The position numbers and the translations under genes were made by a program. A DNA stretch of 64,000 nt from contig NZ_QOHG01000019.1 of the NCBI RefSeq assembly GCF_003319125.1, forward strand, positions 24,237 through 88,236, read 5' to 3'. Source of the stretch: Blastococcus sp. TF02A-26. GTDB taxonomy: Bacteria; Actinomycetota; Actinomycetes; Mycobacteriales; Geodermatophilaceae. Below, in pieces: positions 18,646 through 27,354 of this stretch (the stretch's first letter is position 1; the number at the start of each line of letters is the position of its first letter). The notes under the pieces are model-generated. The model saw only the letters and a program-made list of their open reading frames with translations, did no database searches and was not told the origin of the DNA.

Positions 18646-20351
18646 CGCAGCACCGCCGTCCGGTAGGCCTCGGCGTCGACGAGCTCCGCGTGCGTGCCCG
18701 TGGCGGCGACCCGGCCGCCGTCGACGAGCAGCACCCGGTCGCACCGGCCGAGCAGCGCCGGGCTGCTGGTCACCAGGACCGTGGTGCGCCCGCGGCGCAT
18801 CCCGGTCAGCCCGGCCGCGATCGCCTCCTCGGTGACCGCGTCCACCGCGGTCGTGGGGTCGTGCAGGACGAGCACCGGGGGGTCGGCCAGCAGCGCCCGG
18901 GCGAGGGCGATCCGCTGGCGCTGGCCACCGGAGAGGGTCCGCCCGCGGTCGGCCACCGCGCGCCGCTCGCCGTCCGGGTGGCCGGTGAGCACGTCCTCGG
19001 CGGCCGCGGCCCGGACCGCGGCGAGGAAGCGGTCGTCGGGAGCGGTGCCGTCCGGGTCGACCGCCGTTCGGACGGTGCCCTCGAAGAGCACCACCGCGTG
19101 GGGCTCGACGTGCACGGCGCGGCGGGCCGCGGCCGGCTCCAGGTCGCGCACGTCGGCGCCGTCGACCAGCACCTGCCCGCGGACGTCGGCGGCGGGGAGC
19201 CGGCCGGCGAGCACCGCGACCAGGGCGTCGGCGTCCCGGGGGTCGGGCGCGACCACGCCCACGAGCTGCCCCGGCGATGCGGTGAACGACAGCCCGGCGA
19301 GCGAGCCGGCGCCGACGTCCCGCAGCTCCAGCCGGCCGCCGCCGGACGGCGCGTGCCCCGGCTCGCCGGCGGTCAGCACCGGACGGGCGAGCACCTCGGC
19401 GATCCGGGCGGCCGACGCCCTCGCCTCGGCGAACTTCTGCCCGGCGAAGCCCAGCAGGCCGATCGGCTCGGCGAGGAACTGGGCGAGGCCGACGACGGTG
19501 ACCAGGTCGCCGATGCTCAGCTGGCCGTCGAAGGCCAGCGCCCCGGCGGTCCCGGCGACGGCGGTGAGGAACAGCCCGCTGCCCAGCGTGGTGACCCCGC
19601 GGTAGACGCCGACCGCCCGGGCGGCGTGCAGGGTGGAGGCCAGCGCCGTGCGGCTGGTCCGCCGGTAGCGCTCGGTCGCGGCGTCCTCGGCGCCGATGCC
19701 GCGCAGCGCCCGGACGCCCTGGACCAGGTCGGTGGCCATTCCCGCGGTGCGGGCGACGTCCTCCTGCTGGGTGGCGGTGCGGCGGGTGAGCAGCGGCGCG
19801 AGCAGCTGCAGCGCGCCCACCAGCAGCGGCGCACCGACCAGGACGGCCAGGCCCAGCGGCACGTGCACCACCAGCAGCGAGACCGCCGCCACGGCGAGCG
19901 CGGTCGTGCCGGCGACGACGACCGACGCCGCCTCGATCACCCGCCCGACCCGGTCGGCGTCCGAGGTCGCGGTCGACAACAGCTCTCCGGTCGGCGGCGG
20001 GTCGGCCAGGCCGCGTGGGTCGAGCACCCGGCCGGTCAGCTCCACGCGCAGGAGGTGGGTCTCCTCCCACCACGCCGCGACCACCGCCCGGGCGCCGAAG
20101 CGGTAGGCCTGGGAGAGGACGACGAACAGCAGCCCCGTGCCCAGGAGGGCGAGGACCAGGGCCGGGACCTCGCCGGTGGCCACCGCGCGGTCGATGGTCA
20201 GCCCGATGGCGACCGGGACCAGCGCCTCGCAGGCCTGGTGCACCGACAGCAGGAGGACGGCGGCTCCCAGCCGTCGCGGGTGCCGGCGCAGCGCTCGCCG
20301 GAGCACGGTGCGCGCCGTGGGAGGCAGGGCTCCTCCTCGGCCGCCGGACAA
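18642..20351 (-). CDS. ABC exporter half-transporter, strongly degenerate nucleotide-site subunit
   Basis: This is the 569-aa partner of the ABC gene that follows it. Six membrane helices (about 28-300) precede an ATPase domain whose Walker A is lost: the position holds VVAPDPRDADALVA (367-380) without Gly-Lys-Ser/Thr. Walker B reads VLVLHDP, so the Asp is His497 and the catalytic Glu is Asp498, and the H-loop His is Ser529. The LSGGQRQR signature (473-480) is perfect, as needed to complete the partner's ATP site. The start appears to be TTG; no ribosome site is visible and a TAGGGT lies 11 bases upstream. Confidence 0.9.
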   Translation of the reverse strand: MSGGRGGALPPTARTVLRRALRRHPRRLGAAVLLLSVHQACEALVPVAIGLTIDRAVATGEVPALVLALLGTGLLFVVLSQAYRFGARAVVAAWWEETHLLRVELTGRVLDPRGLADPPPTGELLSTATSDADRVGRVIEAASVVVAGTTALAVAAVSLLVVHVPLGLAVLVGAPLLVGALQLLAPLLTRRTATQQEDVARTAGMATDLVQGVRALRGIGAEDAATERYRRTSRTALASTLHAARAVGVYRGVTTLGSGLFLTAVAGTAGALAFDGQLSIGDLVTVVGLAQFLAEPIGLLGFAGQKFAEARASAARIAEVLARPVLTAGEPGHAPSGGGRLELRDVGAGSLAGLSFTASPGQLVGVVAPDPRDADALVAVLAGRLPAADVRGQVLVDGADVRDLEPAAARRAVHVEPHAVVLFEGTVRTAVDPDGTAPDDRFLAAVRAAAAEDVLTGHPDGERRAVADRGRTLSGGQRQRIALARALLADPPVLVLHDPTTAVDAVTEEAIAAGLTGMRRGRTTVLVTSSPALLGRCDRVLLVDGGRVAATGTHAELVDAEAYRTAVLR

Positions 20352-20373
20352 CAGGTCAGGGCACCCTAACCTG
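20352..20373. promoter_or_regulatory. 22-bp palindrome over the ABC-operon promoter
   Basis: The arms CAGGTCAGGG and CCCTAACCTG, separated by CA, form an inverted repeat with one mismatch. It starts directly at the TTG start codon of the ABC operon and covers its TAGGGT -10-like element, so a bound protein would block transcription. The half-site AGGTTAGG resembles DtxR/IdeR iron boxes, but the 22-bp spacing does not match their 19-bp operator. Confidence 0.45.
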
Positions 20374-20386
20374 CGCCGTCCGACCG

Positions 20387-22072
20387 CTACCGGCGCAGCG
20401 CCCCCGCGGCCGCCGCGCGGAGCCGGCCGGCGAGGTCGGCCTCGGCGCGCTGGTCGGTGCGGACCACCAGCACCCGCGGTCCACCGGCCGACAGCGCGGC
20501 GGGCAGCTGCGTCGCGTCCGGCACCGCGTCGGCCGACCAGCCCAGCGACCGGGCGACGGCGACCAGGTCGCGGCCGTGCGGGGTGCCGAAGACCCGGTCG
20601 TAGTCGGCGGCGTAGCGCGGCCGCCCGGGTTCGAGCTGGGCGAAGATGCCGCCGCCGTCGTTGTCCGGGACGACGACGGCGAGGTCCGGCGCCGGCTCGC
20701 CCTCGCCGAGCAGCAGGCCGGTGAGGTCGTGCAGGAAGGTCAGATCGCCCATGAGCGCCACGGCCGGGCCGCCGCCGGCCCGCCGGTGGGCCAGCGCGGC
20801 GCCGACCGCGGTGGAGATCGTGCCGTCGATCCCGGCCACCCCGCGGTTGGCCAGCACCGCCAGGTCACCGCGGGGGACGGCGAGGCGGTCGACGTCGCGG
20901 ACCGGGGTCGAGGAGCCGAGCACCAGCAGCCCCCCGGCCGGCGTCGCGGCCACCACGTCGCGGGCCAGGCGGGCCGCGGTCCCCGCGGTCTGGGCGAGCA
21001 GGGTGTCGACGGCGGCGCCGATCCGGTCCGCGGCGGCCGTCCAGTCGGCGGCCCACCCCGGGTCGACCGGTCCGCCGGCGACCGGGAGCCCGCCCACGGC
21101 GCTGGCACTGCGGCCGGCGTCGGCCCACCGGCTCCCCGCCGGCACCACCTCCACCCGGACGGCGGGATCGGCCAGCAGCGCGTTCACCGGGCGGGAGAGC
21201 GTGGGCCGGCCGACCACGAGGACCCGCTCGGGCCGGTGGGCGGCCAGCCAGTCGGCCGCGCCGAGCAGCAGCGCTCCGCCGCGCAGGCCCGCGCCCCAGG
21301 CGCCGCCGCTGGGCTCGGCCACCACGGGCCAGCCCTGCCGCCCGGCCAGATCGGCGGCCGCGCGGCCCAGGGCCGCCGGCGCGTCCCCCACCACGACCAC
21401 CGTGCGCGCCGGACCGGCCGGCAGCGGCGCCGGCCCGGGCATCCCGGCACCGGCGGTCGTCCACGGCGAGCCGTCGGCCCGCCCGGCCCACACGCCCTCG
21501 GCGACCGCCGGCCCCTCGGGCAGCAGCGGCTCGCGGAACGGCAGGTCCAGGTGCACCGGGCCCGGGTCGCCGGAGACCAGGCCCCGGGCGATGAGCAGGG
21601 CGCGGGCGACCAGCGCCCGCCAGTAGCGGTTCTGCTGCTCCTCGCGGCCGGCCTCGGGCACGCCGACGTCGGCGGCGAACCGCACCGCCCCGCCGTAGAG
21701 GGCGGGCTGGTCGATGGTCTGGTTGGCGCCGGTCGCCCGCAGCTCCGGCGGGCGGTCCGCGGTCAGCGCGACCAGGGGCACCCCGCTCGCGTCGGCCTCC
21801 AGGACCGCGGCGTGCAGGTGCGCCGTCGCCGTCCCGGAGGTGGTGAGGACCGGCACCGGCCGGCCGGTGGTCCGGGCCAGGCCGAGGGCCAGGAACGCCG
21901 CCGTCCGCTCGTCGATCCGCACGTGCAGGGTCAGCCGGCCGGCGCGCTCGGCGGCGGCCAGCGCCAGGGCGACCGGGGCCGACCGCGAGCCGGGCGCGAC
22001 CACGGCGTCGGTCACGCCGCCGCGGACCATCTCGTCGACCAGCACCGTGGCCAGCGCTGTGGAGGGGTTCAC
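20387..22072 (-). CDS. menD: 2-succinyl-5-enolpyruvyl-6-hydroxy-3-cyclohexene-1-carboxylate synthase
   Basis: This is a thiamine-diphosphate enzyme that joins isochorismate and 2-oxoglutarate in menaquinone synthesis. It shows APGSRSAPVALAL near residue 26, GTATAHLHAAVLEA with the active-site loop, NRGVAGIDGTISTAVGAAL, and the TPP/Mg motif GDLTFLHDLTGLL followed by VVVPDNDGGGIF. At 561 aa it has normal length. The GTG start overlaps the menC stop by 4 bases, so menC and menD are translationally coupled. Confidence 0.95.
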   Translation of the reverse strand: MNPSTALATVLVDEMVRGGVTDAVVAPGSRSAPVALALAAAERAGRLTLHVRIDERTAAFLALGLARTTGRPVPVLTTSGTATAHLHAAVLEADASGVPLVALTADRPPELRATGANQTIDQPALYGGAVRFAADVGVPEAGREEQQNRYWRALVARALLIARGLVSGDPGPVHLDLPFREPLLPEGPAVAEGVWAGRADGSPWTTAGAGMPGPAPLPAGPARTVVVVGDAPAALGRAAADLAGRQGWPVVAEPSGGAWGAGLRGGALLLGAADWLAAHRPERVLVVGRPTLSRPVNALLADPAVRVEVVPAGSRWADAGRSASAVGGLPVAGGPVDPGWAADWTAAADRIGAAVDTLLAQTAGTAARLARDVVAATPAGGLLVLGSSTPVRDVDRLAVPRGDLAVLANRGVAGIDGTISTAVGAALAHRRAGGGPAVALMGDLTFLHDLTGLLLGEGEPAPDLAVVVPDNDGGGIFAQLEPGRPRYAADYDRVFGTPHGRDLVAVARSLGWSADAVPDATQLPAALSAGGPRVLVVRTDQRAEADLAGRLRAAAAGALRR

Positions 22073-23013
22073 GCGGCCACCGCCTCGAGCCGGGCCCGCC
22101 AGCGGGCGTCGACGTCGGCCGGTGCGGCGAGCGCGGCCAGCCGGTCGGGGTCGACGGCCCGCACGGGCAGCGCGCCGTCGACCGGGAGCAGGGGCTCGGT
22201 GGCGACGTCGCCGGTGAACAGGGCGACCGTGGCCAGCCCGCAGGCGAACGGCAGCTCCGGCAGCGCGGCGGCCAGAGCGACGCCGGCGGCGATGCCGACC
22301 GAGCTCTCCAGCGCCGAGGAGACCACGCAGGGCAGGCCGTGCGCCTCCGCGACCCGCAGCGCCGCGCGCACCCCACCCAGCGGCTGGACCTTGAGGACGA
22401 CGACGTCGGCGGCCTCGCGCAGGTCGACCCGCAGCGGGTCGTCCGAGCGGCGCACCCCCTCGTCGACCGCGACCCGCACGTCGACCCGGCGGCGCAGCGC
22501 AGCCAGCTCCTCGAGCGTGGCGCAGGGCTGCTCGACGTACTCCAGCCCCCAGGCGTCGAGCTCCCCGATCCGGGCCGCGGCGGTGTCGACGTCCCAGGCG
22601 GCGTTGGCGTCCACCCGGATGGCGCCGGCGGGGCCGAGCGCGTCGCGCACGGCCTCGACACGGGCGAGGTCGTCGGCCGCCGTCTGACCCGGCTCGGCGA
22701 CCTTGACCTTGGCGGTGCGGCAGCCCGACGCCACGACGATCCCGTGTGCGCGCTCGGCGTCGACGGCCGGGACGGTCACGTTCACCGGCACGCTGGATCG
22801 CACCGGCGCCGGCCAGCCCTCGACCGCGGCCTCGCGCGCGGCGGCCCACCAGCGGCGGCTCTCGGCGACGTCGTAGTCCCAGAACGGGCTGAACTCGCCC
22901 CAGCCGGCCGGGCCGTGCACCAGGACGCCGTCACGGACGTCGATGCCGCGGAAGCGGGTGCGCAGCGGCACCGAGTAGACGTGCGCGGCGTCGATCCCCG
23001 CCGCGTCCGCCAT
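22069..23013 (-). CDS. menC: o-Succinylbenzoate synthase
   Basis: This is an enolase-superfamily dehydratase, 314 aa. Visible catalytic features are the KVKVAEPGQ lysine pair, the metal ligands in VDANAAWD, EYVEQPC and VAVDEGVRRSDDP, and the second-side lysine in VVLKVQPLGG. The ATG at 23013 matches where family members begin (MADAAGIDAAHVYSVPLRTRF). It is divergent from menE, with only 40 bases between the start codons, and is coupled to menD. Confidence 0.94.
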   Translation of the reverse strand: MADAAGIDAAHVYSVPLRTRFRGIDVRDGVLVHGPAGWGEFSPFWDYDVAESRRWWAAAREAAVEGWPAPVRSSVPVNVTVPAVDAERAHGIVVASGCRTAKVKVAEPGQTAADDLARVEAVRDALGPAGAIRVDANAAWDVDTAAARIGELDAWGLEYVEQPCATLEELAALRRRVDVRVAVDEGVRRSDDPLRVDLREAADVVVLKVQPLGGVRAALRVAEAHGLPCVVSSALESSVGIAAGVALAAALPELPFACGLATVALFTGDVATEPLLPVDGALPVRAVDPDRLAALAAPADVDARWRARLEAVAA

Positions 23014-23053
23014 GGTCCGAGCGTAGTTCGGGCGCGCAGTAGCCTCGGACCCC

Positions 23054-24184
23054 GTGGCCCGGCACCTGACCCTCGTGCCCGCCCCCGAGGACCCCCTCCA
23101 GCTGCTGGAGCCGCTGCGCGCCTGCCTGGCCGGCACCGCGCCGCTGGCCGTCCTGCCGGCCGGCCCGCCCGCCGCGGTGTCCGCCGCCCGCGCCGCGCTG
23201 CGCCCGGAGGAGCCCCTGGAGGACGGCGCCGACCTCGCCGTCGTGACCTCCGGGTCGACCGGGAGCGGGCGTGCGGTCCTGCTGCCCGCGAGCGCCCTGC
23301 GCGCCTCCGGGGAGGCCACCGCCGACCGGCTCGGCGGGCCGGGCGCGTGGCTGCTGGCGCTGCCGGTCTCGGCGGTCGCCGGGCTCCAGGTGCTGTGCCG
23401 CTCGCTGCTCGCCGGCACGACACCCACGGTCCTGCGCCGCGGCGAGCCGCTGGCCGCGGCGGTCGCGAGGATGCCGGCCGGCCGCCGCTACGCCTCGCTC
23501 GTGCCCACCCAGCTGCGCCGGTACCTCGGCGCCGAGCCCGACGCCCTGCGCGCGCTGGACGCCGTCCTGGTCGGCGGCGCGGCAACCGACCCCGGGCTGC
23601 TCGCCCGCGCGCGGGAGGCCGGCGTCGCCGTGGTGACCACCTACGGCATGACCGAGACCGCGGGGGGCTGCGTGTACGACGGGCGGCCGCTGGACGGCGT
23701 CGACGTGCGGGTGCGCGACGGCGGCGTCGAGCTGGGCGGCCCGGTCCTGGCGCTGGGTTACCGCGGGGACCCCGAGGGGACCGCCGGGGCCTTCGTCGAC
23801 GGGTGGTTCCGCACGCGGGACGCCGGCGAGCTGACCGACGGCGTCCTCACGGTGCACGGCAGGCTGGACGACGTGGTCGTCACGGGGGGCGTCAACGTCG
23901 CCCCGCAGGCGGTCGAGGCGGTGCTGCGCGAGCACCCGGCCGTCGCCGACGCCGTGGTCTTCGGCCGCCCCGACGACGAGTGGGGGCAGCGGGTCGTGGC
24001 CGCCGTCGTCCCCGCCGCCGGCGCGGACGCGGGCCTGGACCAGCTGCGGCCCTGGGTCACCGAGCGGCTGGGAGCGCCCGCCGCACCGCGGGAGCTGCAC
24101 CGCATCCCCGCCGTCCCGACGCTGCACACCGGCAAGCCCGACCGTCGCGGCGTCGCCGCGGCCCTGACCGGCGGGAGCCGCTGA
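23054..24184 (+). CDS. menE: o-Succinylbenzoate-CoA ligase
   Basis: This is an ANL-superfamily adenylating enzyme, 376 aa, short as in other actinobacterial MenE. It shows the P-loop VTSGSTGSGRAVLL (the usual Lys of PKG is Arg), TTYGMTETAGGCVYDG, WFRTRDAGELTDG, VTGGVNVAPQAVEAVL and the C-terminal catalytic Lys in LHTGKPDRRGV. The GTG start lies 8 bases after a TAGCCT -10-like hexamer with no ribosome site, so it may be leaderless. The stop overlaps the menA start by one base (TGATG). Confidence 0.92.
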   Translation: MARHLTLVPAPEDPLQLLEPLRACLAGTAPLAVLPAGPPAAVSAARAALRPEEPLEDGADLAVVTSGSTGSGRAVLLPASALRASGEATADRLGGPGAWLLALPVSAVAGLQVLCRSLLAGTTPTVLRRGEPLAAAVARMPAGRRYASLVPTQLRRYLGAEPDALRALDAVLVGGAATDPGLLARAREAGVAVVTTYGMTETAGGCVYDGRPLDGVDVRVRDGGVELGGPVLALGYRGDPEGTAGAFVDGWFRTRDAGELTDGVLTVHGRLDDVVVTGGVNVAPQAVEAVLREHPAVADAVVFGRPDDEWGQRVVAAVVPAAGADAGLDQLRPWVTERLGAPAAPRELHRIPAVPTLHTGKPDRRGVAAALTGGSR

Positions 24185-25053
24185 TGGCCACCCCCGCGCA
24201 GTGGGTGGCCGGTGCCCGCCCGCGGACCCTGCCGGCCGCCGTCGCCCCGGTCCTCGTGGGCAGCGGCGCCGCCGCCGCGCTCGACGGCTTCCGCCTCGGC
24301 CCGGCGCTGCTGGCGCTGCTCGTCGCGCTGGCACTGCAGGTGGCGGTCAACTACGCCAACGACTACTCCGACGGCCGCCGCGGCACCGACGCCGACCGGG
24401 TCGGCCCGATGCGGCTCGTGGGCTCGGGAGCGGCGTCCGCGCGGCAGGTGCTGGTCGCCGCGCTGATCTCGTTCGGCGTGGCCGCGGTCGCCGGCCTGGC
24501 GCTGGCGGCGGTGTCGAGCTGGTGGCTGGTCGCCGTCGGCGCGGTGTGCATCGCCGCGGCGTGGACCTACACCGGCGGCCCGCTCCCCTACGGCTACCGG
24601 GCGCTGGGCGAGGTGTTCGTCTTCGTCTTCTTCGGACTGGTCGCGGTCGTGGGGACGACGTTCGCCCAGACCCGCACCGTGGAGGGGCTCGCGTTCGCCG
24701 CCGCGGTGGCGATCGGCCTGCCGATCGTGGCGATCCTGGTCGTGAACAACCTGCGCGACATCGCCGGTGACGCCGCCGTGGGCAAGCGGACCCTCGCGGT
24801 GCTCCTCGGCGAGCGCGGCACCCGGTGGGCCTTCGCCGGGCTGCTGGCCGGCACCTTCGTCGTCGTCGCCGCGATCGGCGTGGTCCGGCCCTGGGCGCTC
24901 ATCGCGCTGCTCGCCGCGCCGCTGGCGGTGCCCCCGGTGCGGCTGGTGCTCTCCGGCGTCCGCGGGCCGGCGCTCATCGCGGGGCTGCAGGCCACCGGTC
25001 TGGTCACCCTCGCCACGGGCGTGCTCCTGGGCGCCGGGCTCGCCCTCAGCTGA
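24184..25053 (+). CDS. menA: 1,4-Dihydroxy-2-naphthoate polyprenyltransferase
   Basis: This is an integral membrane UbiA-family prenyltransferase that attaches the isoprenoid tail, making demethylmenaquinone. The two Asp-rich motifs are NYANDYSDGRRGTDADR (about residues 57-73) and NNLRDIAGDAAVGKRT (about 188-203). Eight or nine hydrophobic segments are visible in 289 aa. It is translationally coupled to menE by a one-base overlap, and its end overlaps the convergent EAL gene by 8 bases. Confidence 0.94.
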   Translation: MATPAQWVAGARPRTLPAAVAPVLVGSGAAAALDGFRLGPALLALLVALALQVAVNYANDYSDGRRGTDADRVGPMRLVGSGAASARQVLVAALISFGVAAVAGLALAAVSSWWLVAVGAVCIAAAWTYTGGPLPYGYRALGEVFVFVFFGLVAVVGTTFAQTRTVEGLAFAAAVAIGLPIVAILVVNNLRDIAGDAAVGKRTLAVLLGERGTRWAFAGLLAGTFVVVAAIGVVRPWALIALLAAPLAVPPVRLVLSGVRGPALIAGLQATGLVTLATGVLLGAGLALS

Positions 25054-26185
25054 CGCCGAAGGGCTCCGGGCGGCCGAACAGCCAGCCCTGGCCGCAGGCC
25101 ACCCCGCGCTCCACCAGCGCCAGGTGCTCGCCCTCGGCCTCGACGCCCTCGGCCACCACGACGGCGCCGACGTCGCGGGCGAACGCCTGCATCGCCGCGA
25201 CCAGCGCCTGCTTGGCCGGGTCGTGGTCCACGCCCGTGACCAGCGCGCCGTCGAGCTTGATCACCTCCGGCTCGAGCTTGAGGACGTGCTGCAGCGAGGC
25301 GTAGCCGGCGCCCGCGTCGTCGACGGCCACCGGCACGCCCGCCTGCCGCAGCTCCCGGCGGGCCGCCAGGAGGGCGGGGTAGTCGTCGACCCGGCGGTGC
25401 TCGGTGACCTCGACCTCGATCCGGTCGCCGGCCGCGGCGAGGACGACGTCGAGCACCTCGCGGTCGGTCAGCGCCTCCGGGGAGAGGTTGACCGCCATCG
25501 GGACGTCGAGCGGCCGGTGCCGTGCCGCGGACAGCGCCGTCCGCAGCGCCAGCAGCTCCAGCTCGACGCTGCGCCCGGCGCGCGCCGCGGCGGCGAACAC
25601 CCGGCCGGTGGGCCCGGCGGGGAACCGGGACAGCGCCTCGTAGCCGACGACGTCCTCGGTGCGCAGGTCGACGACGGGCTGGAAGACCGCCCGGATCTCG
25701 TCCGGACCCGGGGCCGCCCAGCCGCCCTCCTCGGCGGCGGCGGCCCCCAGGTGCTGGCCGAGCAGCTCGGCGAGGAACTCGACGAACCGCGCCGAGTCGG
25801 CGTCCAGGGCGGCGTTCTCCTCGCGGCCGACGCAGCACAGCATCCCGACCGTCCGGTCGCCGGCCACGGTGCGGACGGGCGCACCGACGTAGGAGCCGAT
25901 GCCGAGCTCGCCGGTCACCGGCAGCTCCCGCGTCCGGGGATCGCGGCGGGCCGCGGTCACCACGGGCGGGAGCTCGCCCGACAGCACCCGGATGCAGTAG
26001 GTGTCCTCGATCGGCGCGGACACCCCCGGCCGGATCGGGACCGCCGACGGGTCGCCCACCACGGTGGTGACGACCTGCTGGTCCGGGGTGAACTCCGAGA
26101 GGTAGGCGACGTCGGTGCGCAGCCGGGCCCGTGCCGCGTCCAGCAGCTGCCGCACCCAGGGGTCGCCGATGTACGGGTCCGTCAT
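25046..26185 (-). CDS. GAF-EAL protein, cyclic-di-GMP phosphodiesterase
   Basis: The N-terminal 155 residues are a GAF-like sensor (VAYLSEF, SYVGAPVRTVAGDRTVGMLC), and residues 165-375 an EAL domain. The EAL domain looks active: YEALSRF gives the EAL signature, NLSPEAL, VEVTEH, the DDAGAGYASL loop, KLDG, VVAEGVE and the GQGWLFGRP end are all there. It should hydrolyse c-di-GMP to pGpG in response to a small ligand, light or redox. It stands alone and convergent with menA, overlapping its end by 8 bases. Confidence 0.9.
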   Translation of the reverse strand: MTDPYIGDPWVRQLLDAARARLRTDVAYLSEFTPDQQVVTTVVGDPSAVPIRPGVSAPIEDTYCIRVLSGELPPVVTAARRDPRTRELPVTGELGIGSYVGAPVRTVAGDRTVGMLCCVGREENAALDADSARFVEFLAELLGQHLGAAAAEEGGWAAPGPDEIRAVFQPVVDLRTEDVVGYEALSRFPAGPTGRVFAAAARAGRSVELELLALRTALSAARHRPLDVPMAVNLSPEALTDREVLDVVLAAAGDRIEVEVTEHRRVDDYPALLAARRELRQAGVPVAVDDAGAGYASLQHVLKLEPEVIKLDGALVTGVDHDPAKQALVAAMQAFARDVGAVVVAEGVEAEGEHLALVERGVACGQGWLFGRPEPFGVS

Positions 26186-26252
26186 GCGCCCTCCCCCGCG
26201 CCCGGCCGGACCTCCGATCGGGTTCCGGTACCGGGCCTAGGTGACCAGGGTC

Positions 26253-26594
26253 TCAGACGTCGTCGTCGGCGTCGCCCGACAGGCGGGCGCGGAGTTCCTC
26301 GCGCGCGGTGCGCCGGGCGATGCTGCGCGCCGCGAGCGCGTCGGTGAGCCGGTCGCGGACACCACGCAGCAGCACGTGGGAGACCGGCATCGACAGCAGC
26401 AGCCCGAACAGCAGCGCGGGGAAGCCCGGCAGGCCGGCGACCCAGATGATCGTGACGAGGGCGGCGGTGATCAGCACCCGGCCGACCGTGTACAGCGCCA
26501 GCGGCACCGCCACCCCCGGCGGGGTCGCCGGACCGCCGGTCGGGGCTCCGGGGACCGGGGCTCCGGGGGTGTCCGCTCCGGTCGCATCAGCCAT
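26253..26594 (-). CDS. DUF4229-type small membrane protein
   Basis: This is a 113-aa protein: a Pro/Gly/Ala-rich N-terminus (1-30), two membrane helices (about LALYTVGRVLITAALVTIIW and FPALLFGLLLSMPVSHVLL) and a charged tail rich in Arg then Asp. The layout is that of DUF4229 proteins, which in actinobacteria often sit next to menA. Function is unknown. It overlaps the Lrp-type gene by 8 bases. Confidence 0.75.
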   Translation of the reverse strand: MADATGADTPGAPVPGAPTGGPATPPGVAVPLALYTVGRVLITAALVTIIWVAGLPGFPALLFGLLLSMPVSHVLLRGVRDRLTDALAARSIARRTAREELRARLSGDADDDV

Positions 26595-27024
26595 GCCGGC
26601 CCTCCCACTTCGTCGAGAGCACCACCGTCGTCCGGGTGCGTGCGACTCCTCTGATCCGGTTCAACGCGCTGATGGCCGCTTCCAGTGCCGGGATGTCGGT
26701 CACGCGGACCTTGAGGACGTACCCCTCGTTGCCCGCCACCCGCCAGCAGTCCTCGACCTCCGGCATCGCGGCCAGCGCGGCCTCGACACCGGTCTCGTCG
26801 ACCGAGTCGCTCTCGATGACGCCGATCAGGGCCGTGACGTCGAGCCCCACCGCCGTCGGCTCGACCACCGCGCGGTAGCCGGTGATGACGCCCGCCGTCT
26901 CGAGCTTGCCGACCCGCTCGTGCACCGCCGGCGCCGAGAGGCCCACCTGCCGCGCCAGCTCGGCGTAGCTGGCCCGCCCGTTGGCCTGCAGCAGCTCGAT
27001 GAGCCTGCGGTCGACCGCGTCGAT
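26587..27024 (-). CDS. Lrp/AsnC-family regulator with apparent ATC start codon
   Basis: The frame encodes a typical Lrp protein: an N-terminal helix-turn-helix (DAVDRRLIELLQANGRAS, YAELARQVGLSAPAVHERV) and a ligand-binding RAM domain (about residues 65-140). No ATG, GTG or TTG occurs in frame upstream of the HTH for at least 300 bases. The only early canonical start, a GTG at 26946, would cut the HTH in half. An ATC at 27024 lies 5 bases after a perfect GGAGG and begins the protein just before the conserved helix, giving 145 aa. A rare start (as in infC) or a sequence error are both possible. Confidence 0.75.
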   Translation of the reverse strand: MDAVDRRLIELLQANGRASYAELARQVGLSAPAVHERVGKLETAGVITGYRAVVEPTAVGLDVTALIGVIESDSVDETGVEAALAAMPEVEDCWRVAGNEGYVLKVRVTDIPALEAAISALNRIRGVARTRTTVVLSTKWEGRHG

Positions 27025-27129
27025 GACGTCCTCCGTCCGGAATCGGCGCCGGATCGTCCGGCCCCGCCCCCGAGTATCGCCGCGGACGTACTGTTGTCGG
27101 TGCAGGGGGAGACGGAGAGGTGGCGCCGC

Positions 27130-27354
27130 GTGATTTTCCTGGTGTTCCTGGTGATGGCGATCGCCGTGGTCGTGCTCGTCATGCGGGCCGCGGAGAAGTC
27201 CGGCGGGGCCGGCGGCCCGGGTCCGGGCGCTCCCCGCGCGCCGCGTCGTCCGCGCCCGCCGCGCACCACGCGCCCGCTGGCCCCCGACGACGACCCCGAG
27301 TTCCTCCGCGAGCTGGAGCGGCGCGCCCGCCGCGACGACGGCTCGCCGGCCTAG
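27130..27354 (+). CDS. Small single-helix membrane protein
   Basis: This 74-aa protein has one N-terminal membrane helix (VIFLVFLVMAIAVVVLVMRA) followed by a Pro/Arg-rich linker and an acidic-basic tail (DDDPEFLRELERRARRDD). The GTG start has a GGAGAGG ribosome site 9 bases upstream. Family and function are not recognised. It is divergent from the Lrp-type gene, sharing a 105-base promoter region with a TACTGT -10-like element at 27089-27094. Confidence 0.7.
   Translation: MIFLVFLVMAIAVVVLVMRAAEKSGGAGGPGPGAPRAPRRPRPPRTTRPLAPDDDPEFLRELERRARRDDGSPA

Noticed and set aside
20352..20373. A true DtxR/IdeR iron box
   Set aside because: One half-site fits, but the arms are spaced as a 22-bp palindrome, not the 19-bp operator; kept only as an unassigned palindrome.
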